DNA of 64,000 nt from Diacronema lutheri (taxonomy: Eukaryota > Haptophyta > Pavlovophyceae > Pavlovales > Pavlovaceae): contig JAGTXO010000010.1 of the NCBI GenBank assembly GCA_019448385.1, positions 744,001-808,000 on the forward strand. Direction: 5' to 3'. The first letter of the stretch is position 1; the number at the start of each line of letters is the position of its first letter. Of this stretch, positions 1 to 8,182 are shown piece after piece. Below the pieces are notes generated by a model, which had not been told where the DNA came from, ran no database searches, and worked only from the letters and a program-made list of their open reading frames with translations. A program made the translations under genes and the position numbers.

Positions 1-1031
1 GTGCGCGGCCGCGCGGGACAGCAGCTGGTCATCGTCGAGCTCGGCAAGGCCGTCGACTTGCTGCTCGGCGCGCGCGTGCCGCTCGCGCTCGTGCGGCAGG
101 CGGTTGCCGCCCTCGCGCGATTCGTTTGTGCGCAGCTTTTGAACGCGATGCTGCACCGCGCTGAGCTGTGCACGTCGGGAAACGGTGTGCAACTCAAACT
201 TGGCGTCTCGCTGCTCGAGGGCTGGGTGGAGGCGACCGCCGCGCGCGTTGAGGCCGCCGGCCAGCCGGGCACACGCTCGGGGAGCGGCTGCGCGCGCAGT
301 CTGCTGCCCGGCGGCAACGGCGTGGCGCGCGGCGGCGGCTCGGGGCCGCAGCAGCCGCTCGCGATCGGCGCTGCGTGGGCGCCCGCGCTCGATGCATTCG
401 CGCACGTCCGCCAGGCAGCAGACATCCTCATCGTGGAGAAGGCCGTGCTTCATTCGGAGGCGGATCGGCGCGCGGTCTGCCCGGCGCTGCACCACACGCA
501 GGTTGCCCGGCTGCTGCGCATCTTCCAGCCGGACGAGTGGACACCCGAGCCGCCCAGCGCGGCCGAGATCGACGCGATCATCGCGAGCATGCACGCCTCC
601 GCCAACGTACCCGCCGTTGGCGCACGCACGCACGGCGGCGTGCCCGCGCGCGCCGGAGGGACGCGCGGCGACGACGGTGCGTCCGCTGGCGCGTCGCTCG
701 CCGAGGGCGTGGCGGCGCGGATGCTGCTGCCGCCCGGGCTTGCCCACGACGACGAATCCGCCTCCGCCTCTGCCTCCGCCACCGCCTCCGCGCGCGCCTC
801 GCGACCGAGCACGCCCGGATTCCCGGACGAGGACGTGGAGGTTGTGCTTCTCGACCCGTTCGCATTCGAGCCGCTCCCCGAGGCCGAGCTGCAGGCCGCG
901 CTGCTTGGCTGGACGCAGCGTGGGATCCCGATCGGCCCGCTTGCTGAGTGGCCTGCCCTGCGCTTCTTGCAAGACTTTGACATTGCCAACTTCAAGCCGA
1001 GCGCCATCTCCGAGGGCGACGACGACGACGT

Positions 1032-1064
<33 letters not shown>

Positions 1065-1308
1065 AAGCGATGCGGAGCGCACCGACCAGAGCGGCGAAGT
1101 GTCGCGCGCGTACACGCCACTCGTTGACGGCGCGATCAGCAGCGCGCTGCTCGCCGACCTGCCGCACACGCGCCGCTTTGCGCCGGACGCCCGTTTGCGC
1201 GCCGCGTCTGCGTCCGCGGCCGCGCGAGCGCGCGGCGCGCCGCTCTCGCTGGCGCGCGACGACCTGCGCTCCCTCGACGACTCGATGACGGAGTACGAGA
1301 CGGAGTAA
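1..1308 (+). CDS. DIL-domain protein, 3' end (myosin V/XI cargo-binding tail-like), partial
   Basis: The frame is open from the window edge to a TAA at 1306-1308 (435 residues), so the start lies upstream. Residues about 40-60 (FVCAQLLNAML... then GVQLKLGVSLLEGWV) and 130-180 (DAFAHVRQAADILIV, then HHTQVARLLRIFQPDEW) follow the order and spacing of the dilute (DIL) domain: the 'N-L-L, G-x-Q, L-x-x-L-x-x-W' block, then 'A-x-x-L-x-V-K' and 'Q-I-x-x-I-L-x-x-Y-x-P'. In the family this domain forms the globular cargo-binding tail of class V/XI myosins and also occurs in afadin. Between the two blocks sits a Gly/Ser/Arg-rich insert. After the DIL region comes a Ser/Ala-rich linker and an acidic stretch of about 15 Asp (GAC repeat, about 1018-1064). 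No motor domain is in view, so myosin versus another DIL protein cannot be decided. Confidence 0.72.
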
Positions 1309-1356
1309 AAAGTTCGAAGGCGCATTATTGATTATTTTCATCTGCCGCGCCGTTTC

Positions 1357-1371
1357 GTATTTTTAAGAGTG
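1357..1371. repeat. Left target-site duplication of the LINE-like element
   Basis: GTATTTTTAAGAGTG occurs here and again, identical over 15 bp, at 6255-6269. The flanking bases differ on both sides, so the repeat is exactly 15 bp. It brackets the reverse-transcriptase element and is AT-rich in a GC-rich region, as expected of a target for target-primed insertion. Confidence 0.85.
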
Positions 1372-1583
1372 ACGAGCGGCAGACGACAAGCGCGGTGGCT
1401 TGCGCACCCCCCAAAAAAAGAGCAAGAAAAGAGCAGCACCCAGACTTCGCGCGTGGTCCCCCACCGCACTACTACCTGGACGGTTGCCGGCTTGACTTCG
1501 GAAGGCCGCTCTACGTCGGATTTTGAATGGCGACGGCCTCCCTGCACGCCCGGCCCGCGCGATCGTAGCGCGGCCCCGCGGGC

Positions 1584-3581
1584 ATGGCGGGGAGGCCGCT
1601 TGCCCTGATGCCTCCCGACGGCGCGTCGCCGCCACTCGACCCTCCACCGCGCGGCTTCTTCTTCCTCACCGGCCTCACGGCATCCTATCACCAGCTCTAC
1701 GCGTTCTTCTCGACGCGTGGGCCGGGGCCTCATCCTCTCGCGGGCGACGCGTCGGCTGCGCTCTTCGTCCTCGAGAGCCTCCCGGTCTCATCGAACCCAG
1801 GGCCCGACGCTTCTGAGGCACGCCGCTTGCAAGCGGGCAGGCGGGCCTGGCTTGCCTCCCTGGCTCGCGGCATGCACCCCGACAAGCTCTGGGATCACCC
1901 TGGTGCGACCCTCGTGCACGAGTACATGGCCATGCGGATCCGCGAACTGGCGGAGCGTGCGCTTGACGTCCTTTGCGGCCGGCCCCTGTCGTCCGGCGCC
2001 GCTCTCGACCTCCCGCGTCCGGTCGCGACAGGCTGGGGCGATTTTGGGCCGTCACCTGGCCACGCGACACCCGCGGTGGCGCCCTCCGTTATCGAGCACC
2101 TCGCCTGCCGCTACGGCTCCGAGGCGTGCGCTCGGCTGCGCGCGGCGGGCCGCGGGCAGCCGCTGATTCCGCGCGGCACGCGGGATCGCGCGCTCCTTGA
2201 GGCGGAGCGCCTCCTGCCGGAGGCCGACAGCTTGTCCTCGCCGACGCCCGTCCATCCGCCGGCCACGCCGAGCGCTCGCCGCGCGGCACGGGCGGGGGGT
2301 CCGTCCAGCCCCCCCTCGCAGCGGACGCGCTCGGCCGCCGGTGCGGGGACCCGGCCCGCGCCTCCACCGCCGCCGGGCCGCCCGCCTTCGTCGGGACGCC
2401 CCGGTCCGCGCTCCGCGCGCTGCCCGCCCCAGCAGCAAGCGCCGCCGCCGGGCCCCCCGCCGCCGCCGCACCCGCCGCCGCCGCCGCCGCCACCGCAGCC
2501 CGAGCGGCCGCAGCCGCTGCGCCGGCCCTTCCCTGGCGACGATGACGACGACGCGCCCGACGGCTCCGACGAGCATGGCCGCTGCCAGCGCGCGCGCGCA
2601 GGAGCGCGCCCGGCCGCTCCCTCGGCCGACCCGCCCATGCCGGTGCCCAGTTCGGCCCGGGCACCGGCTGACGGGAGCTACGCGGCGATCGACCATCTCA
2701 CCGTCATGCAGGTCGCTGGCCTCCACGAGTCGGCGGTGCCCATGCTCGCCGCCTTGCCGCCCGGCTTTGCGGAGCGCTTCGCGACGGCCTTCGTTGAGGT
2801 GCTCCACGCCCTCCGTGACGCTGAGGCACTCGAGGGCGTCGGCGCGGTGGGGGTGCGTCAGCCGGAGACGGAACGCGCGCTGAAGATGCTGCTCGTCCTC
2901 CCGGCGCTGCTCCTGCGCCGCACCCCCCGCTCTGACCCACGCCGCATGGGCGCCGCGCTCGCGCAGCGTTTTACGCTGTGGGAGACGCGCGCCTACGCCG
3001 AGCTGGTCGCGGGCTGGGAGCGTGATTGCGCGGTGCACGCCACGCGGCGCTGGCCCGCGCGTGAGGATGCCGCGGACCGCGCTCTCCGCAGGGCGCTCGC
3101 TATCATTGCCAAGGGCAAGATCTCTGATGCGTCTCGCCTGCTTGACAGCCACGGCATCGCTGACATCGCGCGCCCGGAGGTGCTCGCGCAGATGGTGGCC
3201 AAGCACCCGGTGCGCGTTGAGAGCGTCGACGCTGTCCTCGACTGTGTGGATGACGCTCCTCACCTTCGGGTCCTGCCCGCCGACATCGAGACTGCTTTTC
3301 GCCACCTCGACACCGACAAGGCTGCTGGCGCGTCGGCTTGGCGCTACGAGTACCTCACGGCGCTGGTGCCGACCGTGCCCTTCCCCTCTCTCGTCGCGGC
3401 CGATGCGGCGGCCGCCGGTGCGTACTTCGCGACGCGCTTTGCGAACGGCGCGCTGCCAGCTTGGTTCAACTTTGTCTTCTCGTCCGTGCGGCTGCTCGCC
3501 CTGCGCAAGCGCGCCCCGTCTGCTGACGAGGCGGAGGATGCCAGGCCGGTGGGCATTTCCTGCGCGCTCCGCCGGCGGTGA
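1584..3581 (+). CDS. Retroelement ORF1: N-terminal region and start of reverse transcriptase
   Basis: The first in-frame ATG is at 1584 and the stop at 3579-3581 (665 residues). Residues about 1-190 are mixed, followed by a Pro/Arg-rich low-complexity stretch (about 200-320) with an acidic DDDDDAPDG patch, then a helical region. The last ~90 residues look like the finger part of an LINE RT: a 'D-K-A-A-G-A-S-A-W-R-Y-E-Y-L' block, which matches the usual 'P-x-G-x-x-x-L-R-Y-E-x-L' pattern, followed by DARPVGIS, the equivalent of 'R-P-I-x-I'. The frame then ends and the RT continues in the overlapping downstream frame. Either the protein is made by a -1 frame change here or this copy has lost its frame; the sequence alone does not decide. 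Confidence 0.7.
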   Translation: MAGRPLALMPPDGASPPLDPPPRGFFFLTGLTASYHQLYAFFSTRGPGPHPLAGDASAALFVLESLPVSSNPGPDASEARRLQAGRRAWLASLARGMHPDKLWDHPGATLVHEYMAMRIRELAERALDVLCGRPLSSGAALDLPRPVATGWGDFGPSPGHATPAVAPSVIEHLACRYGSEACARLRAAGRGQPLIPRGTRDRALLEAERLLPEADSLSSPTPVHPPATPSARRAARAGGPSSPPSQRTRSAAGAGTRPAPPPPPGRPPSSGRPGPRSARCPPQQQAPPPGPPPPPHPPPPPPPPQPERPQPLRRPFPGDDDDDAPDGSDEHGRCQRARAGARPAAPSADPPMPVPSSARAPADGSYAAIDHLTVMQVAGLHESAVPMLAALPPGFAERFATAFVEVLHALRDAEALEGVGAVGVRQPETERALKMLLVLPALLLRRTPRSDPRRMGAALAQRFTLWETRAYAELVAGWERDCAVHATRRWPAREDAADRALRRALAIIAKGKISDASRLLDSHGIADIARPEVLAQMVAKHPVRVESVDAVLDCVDDAPHLRVLPADIETAFRHLDTDKAAGASAWRYEYLTALVPTVPFPSLVAADAAAAGAYFATRFANGALPAWFNFVFSSVRLLALRKRAPSADEAEDARPVGISCALRRR

Positions 3582-6064
3582 CGAAGGCGATCTTCGCGAA
3601 CGCGTCTTTGAAGGAGACCTTCGCGGGCCACCTCGCGCCGCAGCAGCTTGGGGTGGCGGTCGCGGCGGGCGCCACCAAACTCATCATCGGCCTGCGCGAG
3701 CTGCTGGACGCTGAGCTGAGCTTTGGCATCTTCACCCTCGACATCTCCAACGCCTTCAACTCCGTCTCTCGCGCAGCCGTCCTCCGCCAGCTGTCCGACG
3801 GCAGCGTCCCCGGCGAGATCCGCGCGCTCGCTCGCCTTGCGCACGCGACTCTCGGCCCGCAGGCGCCCGTCTTTGCCGGCGGCGGTAGCGGCGGCGCGCC
3901 CCTCACGCAGCTTCCCTTCCGAAGCTCGGAAGGCGTGCAGCAGGGCTCGGTGGAGGGCAGCTACTTCTTCGCGGTCGCCATCCAGCCCGCGCTCGTGGCC
4001 CTCGACGCCGAGCTCGCCGCGGTCGGTGGGGCCGCGCGCGCAGGTCATGACGACGTCTACGCCGTCGGCCCGCCCGCTCTCGTCGCCGCTGCGCTCTCGC
4101 GCTTCGAGGCTGCGCTCGCCGGCCTCGGCCTTCACGGCAATCTGGCCAAGTCGGCGTGCTGGATCGATCCGCGCAGCGCTGATGCGCTCGAGGGCTGCCG
4201 GGGGGCCGTTCCCCTCGGCTCGGTGGCGGACCCGGCCACTGGCGCTCTCCACTACGGCCTCAACATCTACGGCGTGCCGGTGGGCTCACCTGGCTACGTG
4301 GGCAGGACACTCGCGACCAAGACCGACGAGATCGCTGGCATCTCGAACAAGCTGATCACAACGCTCGGCTCGTCGGCCAAACAGTCGCTGTGGGTCCTCA
4401 CCCGCCGCTCCACCATCTTCCGCTTCTCCTACTTGATCTCCCACTCGTACCAGTCAGACTCCCTGCAGGCCGCGGCTGCCTTCGACGACATCCTCGCCCG
4501 GCAGGCTACCGTCGCTCTCGGCGTCTCCGTCTCGACGGATGCCATCGCGAGCCGCCGGCTGCCGCTCCCGATTGCGATGCATGGCACCGGCCTGCGCAAG
4601 CAGGTCGACCTCGCTCCCGCCCTGATCTGGAGCGCCGCCAGCCTCGCCCTGCCGCACCTGCTCGACACGCGCGCCGCGGACGGCTCGGTCCTGGAGGCGG
4701 GCGTCCTCGACCGGCCTGCCATCGCGGCGCGCGTCGGGCACGACGCCTTCGCCGACATGGACGCGCACGGGTGGCGCTCGTTCCTCGCCTCGGGCTCGCG
4801 CCTGGGGCGCGATCTCGCCTCCGCCTGGCACGCCATGCAGGCCGAGCTCGGCGGCGGCCAGGGCGACACGGAAGTGCGCGTCCTCCGCCTGCCGCCCGGC
4901 TCCGTCGCGCCCGCCGCTCCCGCCGCCGGACGCCGGCCTAGCCTCTTGGCCGACATCACTGGCGACCGCGAGCGCTGCCGCTTCGACATGCTCAACGCTG
5001 AGCACGCCGCCATGCCGCCGGGCTCGCGCCCACGCGGCCTCTGGTTTGGCCTCGGCAAAGAGAGCGGCCTCTTCCTCGAGGCCCTGCCGCGAGCCTATGC
5101 CGCTTTCTCTCCGGCGGAGTGGGCCGAGGCGGTTGCGCGCTACTTGGGTCTGCCGAGCCCCGTGTGCGCGCAGCTCGCGGCGGCGGGCGCGCGCCTCGCG
5201 CGCAGCGGCAGCCAGCGCCCGATCCCGGTCGATGCGTTCGGCGACGCGCTCGCGGCGGCACCGGGCGTCGCCCACGACCACGTCGCGAAGCTTCGCCACG
5301 ACCCCGCTCTCAACCTGCTCGCCTCGCTGGCTCGCGGATACGCCGGGACCTACGCGCGGCGCGAGGACGCGGACATCTTTGGCTCCGTGCTCGCCGGCGT
5401 GCCGCCGGCCGGGCGCGCGGCCCTGCGTCGTCGGCGCGTGCCCACCGTCGATCTCGTCGTAGTGCTCAACGGTGCGGGCTCGGCCCCTCAGCTCGTGCAG
5501 ACACTGTGCGAGCTCAAGTCGATCTCGTACTGCCCCACGCGCTACGGCCAGTCGGACACGCGCCGCTGCCAGGCCGCTGAGCGGCGGGCGGCGGCCGTCG
5601 GCGGCGAGCGGCGGCGTGCGTGCGCTCAACTCGACGAGGAGCTCTTCGGCATGCAGCCGGGCCAGGTGGGCCCGATGCAGGCGCGCCTCAACTCGTTCCC
5701 GCCGATCCGCGCGCTGGTCATCGGCTCGTTCGGCGAGTGGTCGGCCGGCCTCGCCGACATGCTCGTCACCTTCTCGCACATGGGCGCGGACGCGTGGATG
5801 GCGCGCATGGGCGCGCCCTCGCGCGACGTCGCCCGCGCGGCCCTCGAGCGCCACATGCGCCTCCAGCTCGCCGCGTGCGTCGTGCGTGGGCACGCGCAGC
5901 TCCTGCTCGCGCGCGCGCAGATGGCGCGCGGACAGGCGCCGCCGCACCGCCACGCGGCTCACGGCGTCCAGGCGGATGTGGACGCCTGCGGCGGTGTGGA
6001 CGGCCTCTGCTTCCGGCGCGGCGACGGCGGCGGCGGCCGGCGGGGGCCGGCGAGGGGTGGCTAG
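3578..6064 (+). CDS. Retroelement ORF2: reverse transcriptase core plus PD-(D/E)xK-like nuclease domain
   Basis: This frame overlaps ORF1 by 4 nt (GTGA) in the -1 frame; no ATG lies at its 5' end, so its boundaries are those of the open frame. RT motif A is FTLDISNAFNS (Asp at about residue 55), motif B GVQQGSVEGSYFFA (about 119-132), motif C GHDDVYAVGP, in which the usual aromatic-x-D-D is G-H-D-D (Asp 158-159), followed by the thumb motif LAKSACW. The C-terminal third has VDLVVVL (about 622) and CELKSIS (about 643), the layout of a PD-(D/E)xK nuclease core, then a conserved-looking block containing VIGSFGEWS. From memory, the same tail follows RTs in dinoflagellate and other algal genomes; I could not check this. 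The 5' part of the RT lies in ORF1. Confidence 0.75.
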   Translation: MTKAIFANASLKETFAGHLAPQQLGVAVAAGATKLIIGLRELLDAELSFGIFTLDISNAFNSVSRAAVLRQLSDGSVPGEIRALARLAHATLGPQAPVFAGGGSGGAPLTQLPFRSSEGVQQGSVEGSYFFAVAIQPALVALDAELAAVGGAARAGHDDVYAVGPPALVAAALSRFEAALAGLGLHGNLAKSACWIDPRSADALEGCRGAVPLGSVADPATGALHYGLNIYGVPVGSPGYVGRTLATKTDEIAGISNKLITTLGSSAKQSLWVLTRRSTIFRFSYLISHSYQSDSLQAAAAFDDILARQATVALGVSVSTDAIASRRLPLPIAMHGTGLRKQVDLAPALIWSAASLALPHLLDTRAADGSVLEAGVLDRPAIAARVGHDAFADMDAHGWRSFLASGSRLGRDLASAWHAMQAELGGGQGDTEVRVLRLPPGSVAPAAPAAGRRPSLLADITGDRERCRFDMLNAEHAAMPPGSRPRGLWFGLGKESGLFLEALPRAYAAFSPAEWAEAVARYLGLPSPVCAQLAAAGARLARSGSQRPIPVDAFGDALAAAPGVAHDHVAKLRHDPALNLLASLARGYAGTYARREDADIFGSVLAGVPPAGRAALRRRRVPTVDLVVVLNGAGSAPQLVQTLCELKSISYCPTRYGQSDTRRCQAAERRAAAVGGERRRACAQLDEELFGMQPGQVGPMQARLNSFPPIRALVIGSFGEWSAGLADMLVTFSHMGADAWMARMGAPSRDVARAALERHMRLQLAACVVRGHAQLLLARAQMARGQAPPHRHAAHGVQADVDACGGVDGLCFRRGDGGGGRRGPARGG

Positions 6065-6254
6065 GCGTGTGTGGGTGTCCGCCCATGACGCGTCCTGCCA
6101 CGTCCTTGCCGTCCCGGCCGTTCCCGCTGCCGGCGTGCACAGGGTCGACGCCCTGATTTCGGCCTGATGTTGCGTGCGCCCTTTCGCTCGCTCCGTTTGT
6201 CCAGCCTCGGCCCCGTGCGCGCCCCTCCTGCTGACCCGCCTGTAAGCGTCGTTA

Positions 6255-6269
6255 GTATTTTTAAGAGTG
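6255..6269. repeat. Right target-site duplication of the LINE-like element
   Basis: Second copy of the 15-bp repeat at 1357-1371, identical. It lies 34 bp before the kinesin start codon, so the element has separated the kinesin coding region from whatever promoter sequence lay upstream of about 6255. Confidence 0.85.
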
Positions 6270-6303
6270 GGCGCGACATTATTTTACGACCTACCCTCCC
6301 ACA

Positions 6304-8029
6304 ATGGCGAGCGGCTCTGGGATCACAGTCGTCGTGCGCGTTCGGCCGCTCAACGAGATGGAGAACTCGCGCGGCGACTCGGCCGATGGCGTGCGCTGCA
6401 TGGGCGATCGAGTCGTGCTTGCCGGCCAGCGGCAGCTCACCTTCGACGCCGCGTTCGGTGGGCCCGACCAAGCGCAGGTGTTCGAGCGCACAGAGATGCG
6501 CGCGCTCCTCGACGCGTCACTGCAAGGCTTCGCGGCGACGGTGTTCGCGTACGGGCAGACGGGCTCGGGCAAGACGTACACCATGTCCGGGCCCGAGTAC
6601 GGCACCGAGCTTGACGCTTCTGGCGCGATCACGTCCGCGTCCGAGGGCATCATCCCGCGCGCCGTCCGGCACCTCTTCGCGATGCTCGATTCATACACGG
6701 CGTCGCGCTCAGGCGTGTCTTACGCGATCTCGGCGTCGTACCTGGAAATTTACAACGAGCAAATCAATGACCTACTCAATACGAGCTCGACTGGCCTCCC
6801 CATGCGCTGGCACGCCGCGCAGGGCTTCTTCGTCGAGGGCCTCGTCGTCGTCGACTGCGAGACGGTCGATGAGCTCATGCTCGTCTTCCAGGAGGGCACC
6901 AAGAACAGGAAGGCATGCGCGCGCGCCAACGCGCACGCACCGTGGCTCATCCACCCGCTCGAGGCCAACAGAGCGAGCCGCAGCGCCGGCACGTCCCGCA
7001 GACACCCCAACCTGCCTCTGCCCCCCTCGCCGTCCTCACCCCGCGCGCGCCGACAACCCGCGCCATCCGTGCGCGCGCGCGCGGACGGCCGGCCCTCAGG
7101 TGGGCTCGCACCTGCTCAACAAGGACTCGTCGCGCTCGCACTCCATCATGCAGGTCCAGGTCACCTCTCGCGAGCTGGTCGCGCTCGACGACCCCGCCGC
7201 CGGCTTGGCCGGCGCGCCTGGCAACGATCACACTGTTGAGACGCATGGCCGCCTCTCTTTCGTCGATCTGGCGGGCTCCGAGCGGCTTGATCAGTCGGGC
7301 TCGATTGGGCGCGGCGCGCGAGAGACGGCGCACATCAACAGCTCGCTCCTCGTCCTGGGCAAGGTGATCTCCGCGCTCTCGGCCGCGGGCGAGTCCGGGC
7401 GCGTCGGCCACGTGCCGTACCGCGACTCGAAGCTCACGAAGCTGCTCGCCGACTCGCTCGGCGGCTCGAGCCTCGCGATGATGATCGGCTGTGTCTCACC
7501 ATCGTCCGCCGCGCTCGACGAATCGCACAACACGCTGCAGTACCTCTCAGCCGCCAAGCGGATCCAGAACAGGCCGGTCGTGCAGATGAGCCAGGCGTCC
7601 AGCATGGCCGCATCGCTCAAGAGCCTTCGCGACGAGGTGCAGGGGCTGCGGATGCAAAATATGGCGCTGCACCAACAGCTTTCGTCGATCAGTGCGTCGG
7701 GCCTGCTGCAGGGCCACGGCGCGATGAGCGGCCGCTCCACGCCCCAGCAGCCGTTCGGCGCGGGCTCCGCGCAGGCGGGCATGCAGCGCACGCAGTCTGT
7801 CCCTGAGCACCGATACGAGGAGGCGCGGCAGCAGCGCGAGCAGGTGGCCGCCGAACACGTTGCGGCCGAGCTCGCGCACCTGCGACGGCAGAATGCGCAC
7901 ATGCAGATGGCCAACAACCTGCTGCAGCGCTCGTACAACGAGGTGAAGCGCGAGAACGACGCGCTGCACGACAAGCTCGAGCGGCTCGAGCGCGTGTTTG
8001 TCGATAAAGACCACGACGATGTGTTGTGA
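6304..8029 (+). CDS. Kinesin motor protein, KIF12-like (kinesin-16 type)
   Basis: Two exons, 6304-6912 and 7100-8029, give 512 residues. The intron (187 bp) has a GC donor (AAG|GCATGC) and a CTCAG acceptor; it joins GTKNRK to VGSHLLN exactly where kinesins read N-R-x-V-G. The motor domain is complete: P-loop GQTGSGKT at about residues 84-91, switch I NKDSSRSH at 210-217, switch II DLAGSER at about 259, then YRDSKLTKLLADSLGG. The LPMRWHAAQGFFVEGL block and the DSLGG-S-S-x-x-M-x-x-C-V-S-P-S region resemble KIF12. A short coiled coil with Glu/Gln/Arg (about residues 375-505) ends the protein; there is no long stalk or other cargo domain. The ATG follows TCCCACA and is the first in frame. The retroelement inserted just upstream may have altered its expression. 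Family assignment below 'kinesin' is by eye. Confidence 0.88.
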
Positions 8030-8182
8030 CCAGGGGCACAGTAGGCCTCATGCAGTGTTGTCAACGGCGCTCGCGTCTCTCCGCGCACTAGCACGGGAAA
8101 GAGGCGCTCCATTCTGCCATTCCCTCGCACGCGTGACGCGGGCGGAGCCATCGCTCCGGCTGCACGGCAGGGGCTGTGCCGC

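Larger units (their letters stand above)
1372..6254 (+). mobile_element. LINE-like non-LTR retrotransposon, 4883 bp, with 15-bp target-site duplication
   Basis: The element lies between two identical 15-bp direct repeats. It has a 212-bp leader, two long overlapping ORFs (1584-3581 and 3578-6064) that together carry a reverse transcriptase and a C-terminal nuclease-like domain, and a 190-bp 3' trailer. I see no long terminal repeats, no terminal inverted repeats, no integrase or RNase H signature and no poly(A) tail at the 3' border. RT motif B has the form GVQQG, typical of LINE-type enzymes. The perfect duplication argues for a fairly recent insertion. It is inserted between the DIL gene and the kinesin gene, in the same orientation as both. 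Removing it would leave an intergenic gap of about 112 bp including one copy of the target. Confidence 0.85.

Noticed and set aside
1372-6254. LTR retrotransposon or DNA transposon for the element
   Set aside because: No long terminal repeats, no terminal inverted repeats, no integrase, protease or transposase motif; the RT is of LINE type and the flanking duplication is 15 bp.
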